Program-made: the position numbers and the translations under genes
From: Caldifarciminota bacterium
GTDB taxonomy: Bacteria; Hydrothermota; 32-111; QNBC01
NCBI GenBank assembly: GCA_015486655.1
Contig: WFRF01000095.1
Location: forward strand, 1 to 9,203
Direction: 5' to 3'
Length of the DNA: 9,203 nucleotides
The notes under the pieces: generated by a model
Told to the model about the DNA's origin: nothing
Databases searched by the model: none
What the model saw: the letters and a program-made list of their open reading frames with translations, nothing else
Shown here: positions 1 to 6,718 of the stretch, one piece after another
Position numbering within the stretch: the stretch's first letter is position 1
Layout of the letters: the number at the start of each line of letters is the position of its first letter

Positions 1-554
1 CAAAGTATTCCGTTCCGGTTTACCAAATATTGTCATGTTCGGAAGCATCTTCGAACCTGGCTCGATATGATGGGATTCGTTACGGTTATAGAGCGGCTGA
101 ATATGATTCTCTCTTCGATATGTATAAAAAAACAAGGGGAGAAGGATTCGGAGAAGAAGTTAAGAGGCGAATTCTCTTCGGAACATATATACTAATGGCG
201 AAAAACAGCGCTCTATATGCAAGTTCTTTTAAAGTTTCCAGACTTATAAGGGATAAGTTAAAAGAGACATTTGAAGATTTTGATATTTTAATAACACCGA
301 CAACATTCAACGCCGCTTTTAAATTCGGAGAGAAAATAGAGGATCCTATTCAGATGCATCACTCCGATGCCCTAACCTCGATATGTAATCTCTCCGGCAA
401 TCCCGGGCTTTCAATACCGGCAGGCTTTACGAAAGAGAGGTTACCTGCAGGTATTCAAATAATTACAAAACGGTTTGATGAAGATAACATGTTCAGATTT
501 GCCAAGTATGTGCAGAAAAAAAGTGATTGGCATAAAGCCTTACCCAAGGAGTAA
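1..554 (+). CDS. gatA: Asp/Glu-tRNA amidotransferase subunit A, C-terminal part (5' end cut by window)
   Basis: This is the last ~183 codons of GatA, the glutamine-hydrolysing amidase subunit of the GatCAB complex, which converts Glu-tRNA(Gln) and/or Asp-tRNA(Asn) to the amidated form in the cytoplasm. The reading frame is already open at base 3, so the TTG at 30 is internal and not a start. Visible family motifs are SEASSNLARYDGIRYG near the beginning, ITPTTFNAAFKFGEKI in the middle, and SGNPGLSIPAGF followed by LPAGIQI near the end. The Ser-Ser-Lys catalytic residues of the amidase-signature fold lie upstream, outside the window. The gene ends 3 nt before gatB, and the gatB ribosome site (AAGGAG, 546-551) sits in its last codons, so the two are surely co-translated. 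No gatC lies between them; it would be expected upstream. The identification is firm. Confidence 0.95.
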   Translation, partial: KYSVPVYQILSCSEASSNLARYDGIRYGYRAAEYDSLFDMYKKTRGEGFGEEVKRRILFGTYILMAKNSALYASSFKVSRLIRDKLKETFEDFDILITPTTFNAAFKFGEKIEDPIQMHHSDALTSICNLSGNPGLSIPAGFTKERLPAGIQIITKRFDEDNMFRFAKYVQKKSDWHKALPKE

Positions 555-557
555 ATT

Positions 558-1976
558 ATGTATAAAGCAACAATAGGTATAGAAGTTCACGCGCAAATAA
601 AAACGGCAACAAAGATGTTTTGCGGATGCAAAGTTGAATTTTTGGCGGAACCCAATACGAATATTTGCCCTATATGTATGGGGGAACCGGGTGTTTTGCC
701 CCATGTAAACAAGAGGGCTGTGGAGTTAGCCGTAAGAACTGCAATTGCCCTTCATGCAAAGATAAATTTGAAATCCATTTATGCCAGAAAAAACTATTTT
801 TACCCCGATTTACCCAAAGGTTATCAGATAACACAATCGATTCCTCTTGCCGAAGGAGGATATGTTGAAATTGAAACGGAAAAGGGGAAGAAAAAGATAT
901 ACATCACGAGACTTCACATAGAAGAGGATGCGGGGAAACTGTTTCATACTACCGAGGGACACTCGCTGGTTGATTTTAATCGAAGCGGAGTGCCGCTAAT
1001 GGAAATTGTTTCCGAACCGGTCATTGAAAACGAAAAGGAAGCCGTAGCATATTTGAGGCGATTGAGGCAGATTTTGCGTTATGTGGGTTCTTCCGACGCA
1101 GACATGGAGAAGGGGCAATTCAGGTGCGAGCCCAATATCTCCGTAAGTAAAGATGAAAAAAGGGGCGTTAAGAGGGAGGTTAAGAATCTTAATTCGCTGA
1201 AAGCCGTTGAAAGAGCCATAAAATATGAAATATCGAAGCAGACGGATTCCCTTGAAAAGGGGGAAAGCATAACACAGCAGACGATGTTGTGGGATGAGAA
1301 AAAGCAGATGGCGTTGCCCATGCGGGAAAAAGAGGGTGTTACCGAATATAGATACTTCAAGGAACCCGATCTAATCCCGCTTTTATTAAATAATGACATT
1401 ATAGAAGAGCAAAGTAAGGCTATTCCCGAACTGCCCACTGAGAAATTCAACAGATTAAGAGAGGAGTATAAGATAAAAGGGGAAGATGCCGAAATTCTCG
1501 TCGATTCACCTGAAATGGCGGAGTTCTTTGAGAAAGCCATCAAATCCGGATGTTCCTCAAAGTATGCCATAGGCTGGATGACAACGGACATCCTGGGGGA
1601 ATTGAACAAGAGCGGGAAATCGTTCGGTGACATAAAAATAGCACCGAATCATCTTGCCCGACTGAATAAAATGATAGAAAATAAAACAATAAATATGAAC
1701 ATAGCAAAAAAGATTTTGCACAATATTCTCTTTACCGGGGAAGCAACAGAAGCTTACATCAAAAGAAATAACCTCTCGCAGGTGACGGATGAAGGTGAAA
1801 TCGAAAAAGCTGTTGTTGCTGTTATTGAGGAGAATTCAAAAGAAGTGGAACGATACAAAGGCGGGGAGGAAAAACTATTCGGGTTTTTTGTGGGACAAGT
1901 GATGAAAAAGATGAAAGGAAAGGCAAATCCCGGTGTTGTAAATAGACTTTTGAAAGAGAAGTTAAATAGGAGGTAG
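558..1976 (+). CDS. gatB: Asp/Glu-tRNA amidotransferase subunit B
   Basis: GatB is the tRNA-binding and kinase-like subunit of GatCAB: it phosphorylates the misacylated Glu/Asp and receives ammonia channelled from GatA. At 472 aa it has the usual full length. The N-terminal cradle domain opens with GIEVHAQ (residues 7-13) and carries four cysteines (C22, C24, C37, C40) in the CxC...CPxC arrangement that binds zinc in many GatB proteins. The signature NRSGVPLMEIVSEP begins at residue 141, and the VGSSDADMEKGQFRCEPN block follows at about 176-193. The last ~150 residues form the helical and YqeY-like tail domain that contacts the tRNA elbow, ending in KANPGVVNRLL. The ATG at 558 is preceded by AAGGAG at 6 nt spacing. 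The aldolase-like gene downstream starts 2 nt after the stop. Confidence 0.97.
   Translation: MYKATIGIEVHAQIKTATKMFCGCKVEFLAEPNTNICPICMGEPGVLPHVNKRAVELAVRTAIALHAKINLKSIYARKNYFYPDLPKGYQITQSIPLAEGGYVEIETEKGKKKIYITRLHIEEDAGKLFHTTEGHSLVDFNRSGVPLMEIVSEPVIENEKEAVAYLRRLRQILRYVGSSDADMEKGQFRCEPNISVSKDEKRGVKREVKNLNSLKAVERAIKYEISKQTDSLEKGESITQQTMLWDEKKQMALPMREKEGVTEYRYFKEPDLIPLLLNNDIIEEQSKAIPELPTEKFNRLREEYKIKGEDAEILVDSPEMAEFFEKAIKSGCSSKYAIGWMTTDILGELNKSGKSFGDIKIAPNHLARLNKMIENKTINMNIAKKILHNILFTGEATEAYIKRNNLSQVTDEGEIEKAVVAVIEENSKEVERYKGGEEKLFGFFVGQVMKKMKGKANPGVVNRLLKEKLNRR
1968..1973 (+). promoter_or_regulatory. Ribosome binding site of the aldolase-like gene, inside the gatB 3' end
   Basis: A full AGGAGG Shine-Dalgarno sequence is formed by the last two Arg codons of gatB, five bases before the ATG at 1979. 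It fixes the aldolase-like start and shows that the gene is translated from the gat transcript. Confidence 0.85.
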
Positions 1977-1978
1977 GT

Positions 1979-3325
1979 ATGATATTTGATAATGTTGAGA
2001 AATTGCACGAATCGCTTAAAGGGATTCTCAATATCGAAGGTGAAGAGGTCAAAGTATTGGATGATAAAAGATTTAAAGAGGAGATACTCAGAGATTTGGT
2101 TTTGAATTCCGCAATAAATAGTAACACTGACGTTGTAAAGGAATCAAGAAGAATAATTAGAAAAATTGCCGCGGGAAGAGGTATAAAAACGGCATCCATT
2201 CACGATTATTATATGTCGGTGCCCCATGACGACACGATAAATTTCACCGTTCCCGCTATTAATTTGAGAATGATGACATACGATTCTTCAAGGGCTGTGT
2301 TCAGAAGTGCCAAGAAGATCAACGCCGGACTTTTTATATTCGAAATAGCAAGATCCGAAATCGGTTACACAAAACAATCTCCCGATGAATATGTTACTTC
2401 TCTGCTCGCTGCCGCCATAAGGGAAGATTATGAACATCCTATTTTTGTACAGGGAGATCATTTTCAGGTGAAAGCGAAAAAATATTTCGGTGAAGAGAGA
2501 GACCAGGAGTTAAATTCCATAAAAAATTTGATAGACGATGCATTAAAAGCGGGATTTTATAATATTGACATAGACAGTTCAACCTTAGTCGAGCTTGAAA
2601 AACCCTCTATAAAGGAACAGCAATACCACAATTATAAGGTTTGTGCCGATCTGACAAGATACATAAGAGAGAAACAACCTGAGGGAATCAACGTTTCCAC
2701 AGGCGGAGAGATAGGAGAGATAGGTAAAGGTAATACAACCGAAGAGGAATTAAGGGCATTTATGGAAGGCTATCTTGAAGAACTCGGAGATTTGCCTGGC
2801 ATCAGTAAGATTAGTATTCAAACGGGAACGGCTCATGGGGGTGTTGTTTTACCCGACGGTTCCATTGCAAAGGTAAAAATCGATTTTGATACATTAAAGA
2901 AACTGGGAGAGGTGGCAAGACGCGATTATAAAATCGGAGGTGTTGTCCAACACGGTGCATCCACACTGCCCGATGAGGCGTTCCATCATTTCCCTGATAA
3001 TAAAACGCTCGAGGTCCACTTGGCAACGGGATTTCAGAATATTATGTTTGACCATCCTAAATTCCCAAAGGATCTTTACGAAAAAATGGTTAAAACAATA
3101 ATGGAAAAATACGGTTCCGAAAAGAAAGAGGGAATGACGGACGAGCAGTTTATATACAAAACGAGGAAAAAGATGAACGGCGATTATAAAAAAGAGTTGT
3201 GGACTCTTGATACGGACATAAGAGCAGCAATAGAGGAATCATGGGAAGAAAAGTTCGATTTTCTGTTTGAGCAGTTGAGAATTAAAGATAATATTAAATA
3301 TCTAAAAAAATATATAAGAGTTTAA
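1979..3325 (+). CDS. Class II (zinc) fructose-bisphosphate-aldolase-like protein, long divergent form
   Basis: This 448-aa protein matches the class II aldolase TIM-barrel pattern, though at low similarity. FTVPAINLRMM (89-99) resembles the first barrel strand. GDH at 159-161 matches the catalytic Asp plus first zinc His. IDIDSS (196-201) corresponds to the IDGS-type strand, GGEIGEIG (242-249) to the EGE-G-IGG loop, TGTAHGG (282-288) to the second zinc His (H286), and VQHGAS (323-328) to the third (H325). By family knowledge such enzymes cleave ketose-1,6-bisphosphates to DHAP plus an aldehyde. Typical members have about 280-350 aa; here ~87 extra N-terminal and ~85 extra C-terminal residues flank the barrel. 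The loop EVHLATG (344-351) replaces the usual N-x-D/A-T phosphate and substrate loop, so fructose bisphosphate may not be the substrate. It is the last gene of the gat operon; its stop overlaps that of the convergent barrel gene. The fold is fairly certain, the substrate is not. Confidence 0.8.
   Translation: MIFDNVEKLHESLKGILNIEGEEVKVLDDKRFKEEILRDLVLNSAINSNTDVVKESRRIIRKIAAGRGIKTASIHDYYMSVPHDDTINFTVPAINLRMMTYDSSRAVFRSAKKINAGLFIFEIARSEIGYTKQSPDEYVTSLLAAAIREDYEHPIFVQGDHFQVKAKKYFGEERDQELNSIKNLIDDALKAGFYNIDIDSSTLVELEKPSIKEQQYHNYKVCADLTRYIREKQPEGINVSTGGEIGEIGKGNTTEEELRAFMEGYLEELGDLPGISKISIQTGTAHGGVVLPDGSIAKVKIDFDTLKKLGEVARRDYKIGGVVQHGASTLPDEAFHHFPDNKTLEVHLATGFQNIMFDHPKFPKDLYEKMVKTIMEKYGSEKKEGMTDEQFIYKTRKKMNGDYKKELWTLDTDIRAAIEESWEEKFDFLFEQLRIKDNIKYLKKYIRV
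3322..3325. other. Shared TTAA palindrome carrying the stop codons of two convergent genes
   Basis: The plus-strand aldolase-like gene stops with TAA at 3323-3325, and the minus-strand barrel gene stops with TAA read from 3324 down to 3322. The convergent genes therefore overlap by four bases in a self-complementary TTAA, leaving no intergenic space. Confidence 0.95.
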
Positions 3326-4644
3326 AATCCGTAACCCTTTAAACGGAACAGAACACCGTATTTATATGCGGGGAGTTTATAAAATTCCCCGTATATTTTA
3401 TAATAAGGTGTATATTCCCCGTAAATTGTCGTTGAAAAGTTATTTGAAAATTTAAAACCGAGATCACCGTTTAAGAGTAATGACAACGGTTTGAATTTGT
3501 AACTTTTAATGTAATCGAAATCGGATATTGCACCTATGGTGAGTTTAATGCGTTCGCTACGGAAAACCGTATATAAATAGGCGGAAAAATCCGGCAAAGA
3601 AAGGGTATCCTTTAATGCGTAATTGTTGCTTATGCCGGAAGACAATTTAAAAAATTTATTTTCATAATGCACATTCATTCCAGAGTGCAATATTCGTATA
3701 TTCATATATGACATCACGGCATTGGACAGTGTATCAAAATGGGGAAATGCCGTATATTCACCGTAATTACCGTAAATGTTAATCCCCATGAATTTTAAAT
3801 TTATTCCCGAATAATGATTTACTTTATATTGGTAGAATATCTTGGAAATAAAAGCATTGGGAATCGTATCCATAACGGTATAGAAATTATGAAAATCATA
3901 TTTCGGATTATAAAACAGGGAGAAAAATCCCTTATAAAAGTAGAATTTCATATTTACGAAGGGAAGTATCTTTTTATCGAGCAGCTCTGCCCCTATTTTT
4001 ATATTTCTATAAAGTTTTTTTCTGTTGGAATATCCGAATGCCGGTGTCAAATGATTGTTAAACATACATACTTGCATAAATAATCCGTGAGTGTTTACCA
4101 TTGAATAAGATAGAGAAGAACGTATGGTTAACATTCTCTCGGCACCCGAGGTTCTTTTATTTCCAATGAGTTGGTTTATATTATTTGTCATTAAAAATTT
4201 GTTGCTGCCGATTGATTTGAATATCTTGAAATTGAGCATGGAATAATGCTTGTCACCTATGGACTTATTATTGGAATAAACAGAAAAGAGAAAATTTCTT
4301 TGAACAATATCGGATATTTCAAATCCTATACTGTTACTGGAAAGGGGGAGAAACAGTGAATCATTTTGAAAAAAATATCCTAAGGTATAACTTAAATCTT
4401 TCTTATAGAGGGAGACGTATGAAGAGAATTTATTGAAGTGATAAGGCTCAATTTCTACAAAGAGCTTGTTCATGGTGTCGGGATATATGTAGGGGAACAA
4501 AAGCATGGTTGACATTGAATCCGATTTACTGAAATATACTACGGAAGGTAGAGTAACATCCATTTTAAGGGGAATGTCGGGATCTCTGCCGTAAATCGGC
4601 AAGAAAAAAACAATGCTAAATAAAATCAGGTATATTCTTTTCAT
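3322..4644 (-). CDS. Predicted outer-membrane beta-barrel protein of unknown function
   Basis: I do not recognise the family of this 440-aa protein. Residues 1-19 (MKRIYLILFSIVFFLPIYG) are a clear signal peptide: Lys-Arg, a hydrophobic core, and a small residue before the likely cut. The rest is rich in Tyr, Phe, Ser and Asn, lacks long hydrophobic helices, and shows alternating polar and hydrophobic short segments separated by turns, as in outer-membrane barrels. Residues 428-435 (KYGVLFRL) fit the BAM insertion signal (polar-x-Gly-x-x-hydrophobic-x-hydrophobic), and the protein ends in Phe. Two related segments near the C-terminus (YGEYTPYYK and YGEFYKLP) look like neighbouring strands. The ATG at 4644 lies inside the last 29 bases of mtnA with no Shine-Dalgarno sequence, so translation probably depends on coupling; later Met codons would delete the signal peptide. 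It is the last gene of the minus-strand operon. Barrel assignment is likely; its cargo or role is unknown. Confidence 0.7.
   Translation of the reverse strand: MKRIYLILFSIVFFLPIYGRDPDIPLKMDVTLPSVVYFSKSDSMSTMLLFPYIYPDTMNKLFVEIEPYHFNKFSSYVSLYKKDLSYTLGYFFQNDSLFLPLSSNSIGFEISDIVQRNFLFSVYSNNKSIGDKHYSMLNFKIFKSIGSNKFLMTNNINQLIGNKRTSGAERMLTIRSSLSYSMVNTHGLFMQVCMFNNHLTPAFGYSNRKKLYRNIKIGAELLDKKILPFVNMKFYFYKGFFSLFYNPKYDFHNFYTVMDTIPNAFISKIFYQYKVNHYSGINLKFMGINIYGNYGEYTAFPHFDTLSNAVMSYMNIRILHSGMNVHYENKFFKLSSGISNNYALKDTLSLPDFSAYLYTVFRSERIKLTIGAISDFDYIKSYKFKPLSLLLNGDLGFKFSNNFSTTIYGEYTPYYKIYGEFYKLPAYKYGVLFRLKGYGF
3364..3402 (+). terminator. Predicted intrinsic terminator of the gat/aldolase operon, embedded in the convergent gene
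   Basis: Bases 3364-3378 pair with 3382-3396: 15 pairs, two of them G-T, closing a 3-base loop (ATA). The core is CGGGGA (3369-3374) against TCCCCG (3386-3391). On the plus strand it is followed by TTTTATAAT, a T-rich but imperfect tail. It lies about 40 nt beyond the aldolase stop, inside the antisense of the last ~25 codons of the barrel gene. On the minus strand the hairpin is not followed by a T-run, which favours a plus-strand terminator. The structure is read directly; its function is inferred. Confidence 0.55.
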
Positions 4645-5641
4645 AAGGCGGTTTTATAATACCTTTTTCCGTTATAATACCCGTTATAAGTTGATTAGGT
4701 GTTACATCAAAGGCGGGATTTATAAATTTTACGCCGGTGTCCTTCAATCCTTCATATCCGATTCCGTATAGTTCCATTGCACTTCTGAGCTCAATGGGAA
4801 TATCGTTCATGTCGCTTGCGTTTCTGTCAAATGATGATGATGGGGCAGCAATATAAAAAGGTATGTCGAAATGCGCGGCATTAATCGCTATGTCGTATGT
4901 CCCGATTTTATTTGCCGTGTCTCCGTTCATCGCAATGCGATCCGCCCCTGTTATCACAATATCTATGTCCCTGTTTTCCATTATATATGCCCTTGCATTG
5001 TCGGGCAGTACATTGACGGGGATGCCCTCTCTGTTTAATTCGAATGCAGTAAGGCGAGCCCCCTGCAAAAGGGGCCTTGTTTCTCCCACAAAAATTTCGG
5101 GGTTTTTCCCTTCCCAAAATGCTCTGTATATTATGCCGAGAGCTGTACCTATGCCTCCGGTTGCAAGGGCTCCGGTGTTGCAGTGAGTCATTATTTTGGC
5201 ATTTTCTTTAATTAGTTCCAAACCGTAATCCGCAATATTTTCACACATTGCTCTGTCATTTTCATGTATTTCTATGGATAGTTTTACCAGTTGCTCGTGG
5301 ATTTTATATTTGTCATCGTAAATTTCGACTATTTTCTTGGCCTTATCAAGTATATTGAAGAGGTTTACCGCTGTCGGACGCGAAGATTTTAACAAATCTA
5401 TATCTTTGAGTAGATTTGCTCTGTATATCTCACTCTCTTTGTCAAGATTCAATACGGAACTCAATCGTGTACCGTAAGCAGCTGCAATGCCGATTAAAGG
5501 AGCACCGCGTATTTTCAAGAATTTTATGGCGTCTCTCAAAAGGGGCACTGTTTCAATCTCGATATATATCTCGTCATTGGGAATTTTAGTCTGATCAAGA
5601 ATAATTATTTTATCATTTTCGTATTCTATTGGAATTATCAT
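4616..5641 (-). CDS. mtnA: S-methyl-5-thioribose-1-phosphate isomerase (aldose-ketose isomerase, eIF2B-related)
   Basis: MtnA isomerises 5-methylthioribose-1-phosphate to the ribulose form in methionine salvage; the same enzymes can act on 5-deoxyribose-1-phosphate. The 341 aa are near the family's length. Visible motifs are the phosphate and substrate residues IRGAPLIG (44-51), SSRPTAVNL (86-94), the catalytic Cys in THCNTGALATGG (C154), ETRPLLQGARLTA (187-199), and the catalytic Asp in TGADRIAMNGDTANKIGTY (D233). It closes with NPAFDVTPNQLITGIITEKG. Retention of both the Cys and the Asp argues for the MtnA enzyme over a translation-factor eIF2B subunit or a ribose-1,5-bisphosphate isomerase, though the last cannot be fully excluded. 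The ATG is one base after the maf stop, with no strong ribosome site. No other methionine-salvage gene (mtnK, mtnP, mtnB) is visible. Confidence 0.92.
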   Translation of the reverse strand: MIIPIEYENDKIIILDQTKIPNDEIYIEIETVPLLRDAIKFLKIRGAPLIGIAAAYGTRLSSVLNLDKESEIYRANLLKDIDLLKSSRPTAVNLFNILDKAKKIVEIYDDKYKIHEQLVKLSIEIHENDRAMCENIADYGLELIKENAKIMTHCNTGALATGGIGTALGIIYRAFWEGKNPEIFVGETRPLLQGARLTAFELNREGIPVNVLPDNARAYIMENRDIDIVITGADRIAMNGDTANKIGTYDIAINAAHFDIPFYIAAPSSSFDRNASDMNDIPIELRSAMELYGIGYEGLKDTGVKFINPAFDVTPNQLITGIITEKGIIKPPYEKNIPDFI

Positions 5642-5642
5642 C

Positions 5643-6224
5643 TTACTTGATTCCCGGTTTAAAATTATTCATAATTTCAATAACCTGTTTTACAGGTAGT
5701 CCCACAACATTGTCTTTGTTTCCTTCTATTTTCTTTATTACCAAATTTCCGTATTCCTGTATTGCATAAGCTCCGGCTTTATCGCCGTATTCTATCTTAT
5801 CAAGGTAATCGTCCACTTCTTTTAGGGATAGCGGTTTAAAGGTTACGGCGGTTTTGGCAAAGGATGTGACATACTCGTATGTAGCCGAATACATAATACA
5901 AAAACCCGTAACAACATAGTGGGTTTTACCGGAGAGTAAACGTATCATGTATCTCGCTTCATCTTCGTTTATGGGTTTCCCGAGGATTTTTCCCCCGACT
6001 GCTACCATTGTATCGGCTCCGATTATAAATGCATCTTCATAATCGGCAGCGATCTTCTTTGCCTTTTCCAATGCGATGTTCATGGCATTTTCTTCTGTGG
6101 TTATCATATCGTTGTAAAACCGCTCTTCGTTTATATGTGCGGGAGCAATTTCAAAATCGATATTTTCTCTTTTTAGAAGTTCTATTCTTCGCGGGGATTT
6201 TGAAGCAAGAACGATTTTTCTCAT
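5643..6224 (-). CDS. maf: Maf family nucleoside triphosphate pyrophosphatase (dTTP/UTP type)
   Basis: Maf proteins hydrolyse nucleoside triphosphates to the monophosphate plus pyrophosphate, removing non-canonical or excess nucleotides in the cytoplasm. The 193 aa are the normal length. The signature SKSPRRIELL (8-17) forms the phosphate loop. E33 or E34, D71 in GADTMV, and K83 in LGKP fit the metal and substrate residues, and SGKTHYVVTGFCI (98-110) is typical. The block DKAGAYAIQ (148-156), with GNKDNVVGLPV (168-178) near the end, is characteristic of the YhdE/Maf (dTTP/UTP) branch and not of the YceF (7-methyl-GTP) branch. Its ATG overlaps the stop of the thioesterase gene upstream (ATGA, 6221-6224), and no Shine-Dalgarno sequence is seen, so translation is probably coupled. 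The subtype is assigned by motif only. Confidence 0.93.
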   Translation of the reverse strand: MRKIVLASKSPRRIELLKRENIDFEIAPAHINEERFYNDMITTEENAMNIALEKAKKIAADYEDAFIIGADTMVAVGGKILGKPINEDEARYMIRLLSGKTHYVVTGFCIMYSATYEYVTSFAKTAVTFKPLSLKEVDDYLDKIEYGDKAGAYAIQEYGNLVIKKIEGNKDNVVGLPVKQVIEIMNNFKPGIK

Positions 6225-6661
6225 ATCTGTCTGTTTTTCTTTTCGTTTTCTCTTAATGCTACGGCAGCTTCATGTATCTTTTTTTCATCCTCTGTTTTCG
6301 GTATGAATGTAATGTTATGCGGTTTTTTGTTCCCGTTTTCATCAACGGAAACAAATGTCACAAAACCTTCCACTATGGTATCGTTTCCGTGTAAGGCGTT
6401 CGATGCCCTGCCGTAAACGGTTATACTGGTTTTACCCGTAAAAGCCAGTGATGTGTCTATTCTAACTATATCACCTTTACCTGCCGGTTTTGAAAACTTT
6501 AATCCGTGTATTTTCAGACAAACGAGTTCCTCGGGATTTCCGTAGTGCATATTTGCTTCGATAAATGTGGCTTCCACAAACCAGTCAGCCATTCTTCCGG
6601 CATATAACGTACCGTGGTGATTGAGATCTTCACTCTTTACGAGTCTTGATACAGTATTCAT
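6221..6661 (-). CDS. Hotdog-fold acyl-CoA thioesterase
   Basis: This 146-aa single-hotdog protein resembles the YciA/YkhA/ACOT7 group of cytosolic acyl-CoA thioester hydrolases, which release free acids and CoA. EDLNHHGTLYAGRMADWFVEA (residues 11-31) is the family's substrate and catalytic segment: Asn14 and Gly17 before the central helix, Glu30 on it. KIHGLKFSKPAGKGDIVRI (50-68) and VEGFVTFVSVDENGNKKPH (97-115) are the matching beta strands. At the place where YciA has its catalytic Asp this protein has Val29, so Glu30 may serve instead; that alignment is mine by eye. The start is placed at the ATG at 6661, not the TTG at 6664, because GGAGGG ends four bases before the ATG but only one before the TTG. 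It is the first gene of the minus-strand operon. The acyl chain preferred cannot be read from the sequence. Confidence 0.85.
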   Translation of the reverse strand: MNTVSRLVKSEDLNHHGTLYAGRMADWFVEATFIEANMHYGNPEELVCLKIHGLKFSKPAGKGDIVRIDTSLAFTGKTSITVYGRASNALHGNDTIVEGFVTFVSVDENGNKKPHNITFIPKTEDEKKIHEAAVALRENEKKNRQI

Positions 6662-6665
6662 CAAA

Positions 6666-6671
6666 CCCTCC
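6666..6671 (-). promoter_or_regulatory. Ribosome binding site of the thioesterase gene
   Basis: GGAGGG on the minus strand lies four bases upstream of the ATG at 6661. It is the only strong Shine-Dalgarno sequence seen in the minus-strand operon, and it decides against the TTG three bases further upstream. Confidence 0.8.
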
Positions 6672-6677
6672 GATTTG

Positions 6678-6705
6678 TTGACAAAATATTATATAAAAGT
6701 ATAAT
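6678..6705 (+). promoter_or_regulatory. Near-consensus sigma-70 promoter of the mscS operon
   Basis: TTGACA (6678-6683) and TATAAT (6700-6705) both match the sigma-70 consensus in all six bases, separated by 16 bases (one less than optimal). A start site about 7 bases downstream (near 6712) would give an unusually short leader of roughly 12 nt before the ATG at 6724, beginning almost directly with the ribosome binding site. There is no TGn extended -10. Confidence 0.82.
6688..6693 (-). promoter_or_regulatory. Possible -10 element for the thioesterase-maf-mtnA-barrel operon
   Basis: A perfect TATAAT reads on the minus strand inside the spacer of the plus-strand promoter. A start site near 6681 would leave a leader of about 20 nt before the thioesterase ATG. 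The -35 is poor: the best candidate, CTTTTA at 6710-6715, matches only two consensus bases, so strength or factor-dependence is uncertain. Confidence 0.45.
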
Positions 6706-6713
6706 AGCATAAA

Positions 6714-6718
6714 AGGAG
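6714..6718 (+). promoter_or_regulatory. Ribosome binding site of mscS
   Basis: AGGAG lies five bases before the ATG at 6724 and at the very 5' end of the predicted transcript. Confidence 0.8.

Noticed and set aside
30..32. TTG as a true start of the first gene
   Set aside because: The frame is open from base 3 and the protein matches the interior of GatA, so the gene begins before the window.
1079..1633. 184-codon open frame on the minus strand
   Set aside because: Fully antisense to the conserved middle of gatB, with Ser/Phe/Leu-rich low-complexity composition and no ribosome site; a shadow frame.
1822..2199. 125-codon minus-strand frame spanning the gatB/aldolase junction
   Set aside because: Antisense to two well-supported genes, compositionally a mirror of A/G-rich coding sequence, with no family resemblance.
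3304..3310. Seven-A run (T7 on the minus strand) as terminator of the minus-strand operon
   Set aside because: No GC-containing hairpin precedes it on the minus strand; only a weak 5-bp AT stem lies after it.
3384..3423. Direct repeat ATTCCCCGTA (3384-3393 and 3414-3423) as a regulatory or mobile repeat
   Set aside because: Explained by two similar barrel strands (YGEF and YGEY) in the encoded protein.
4863..5186. 107-codon plus-strand frame
   Set aside because: Antisense to the MtnA active-site region, whose motifs are intact.
6662..6664. TTG as start of the thioesterase gene
   Set aside because: GGAGGG would be only one base from it; the ATG at 6661 has proper 4-base spacing.
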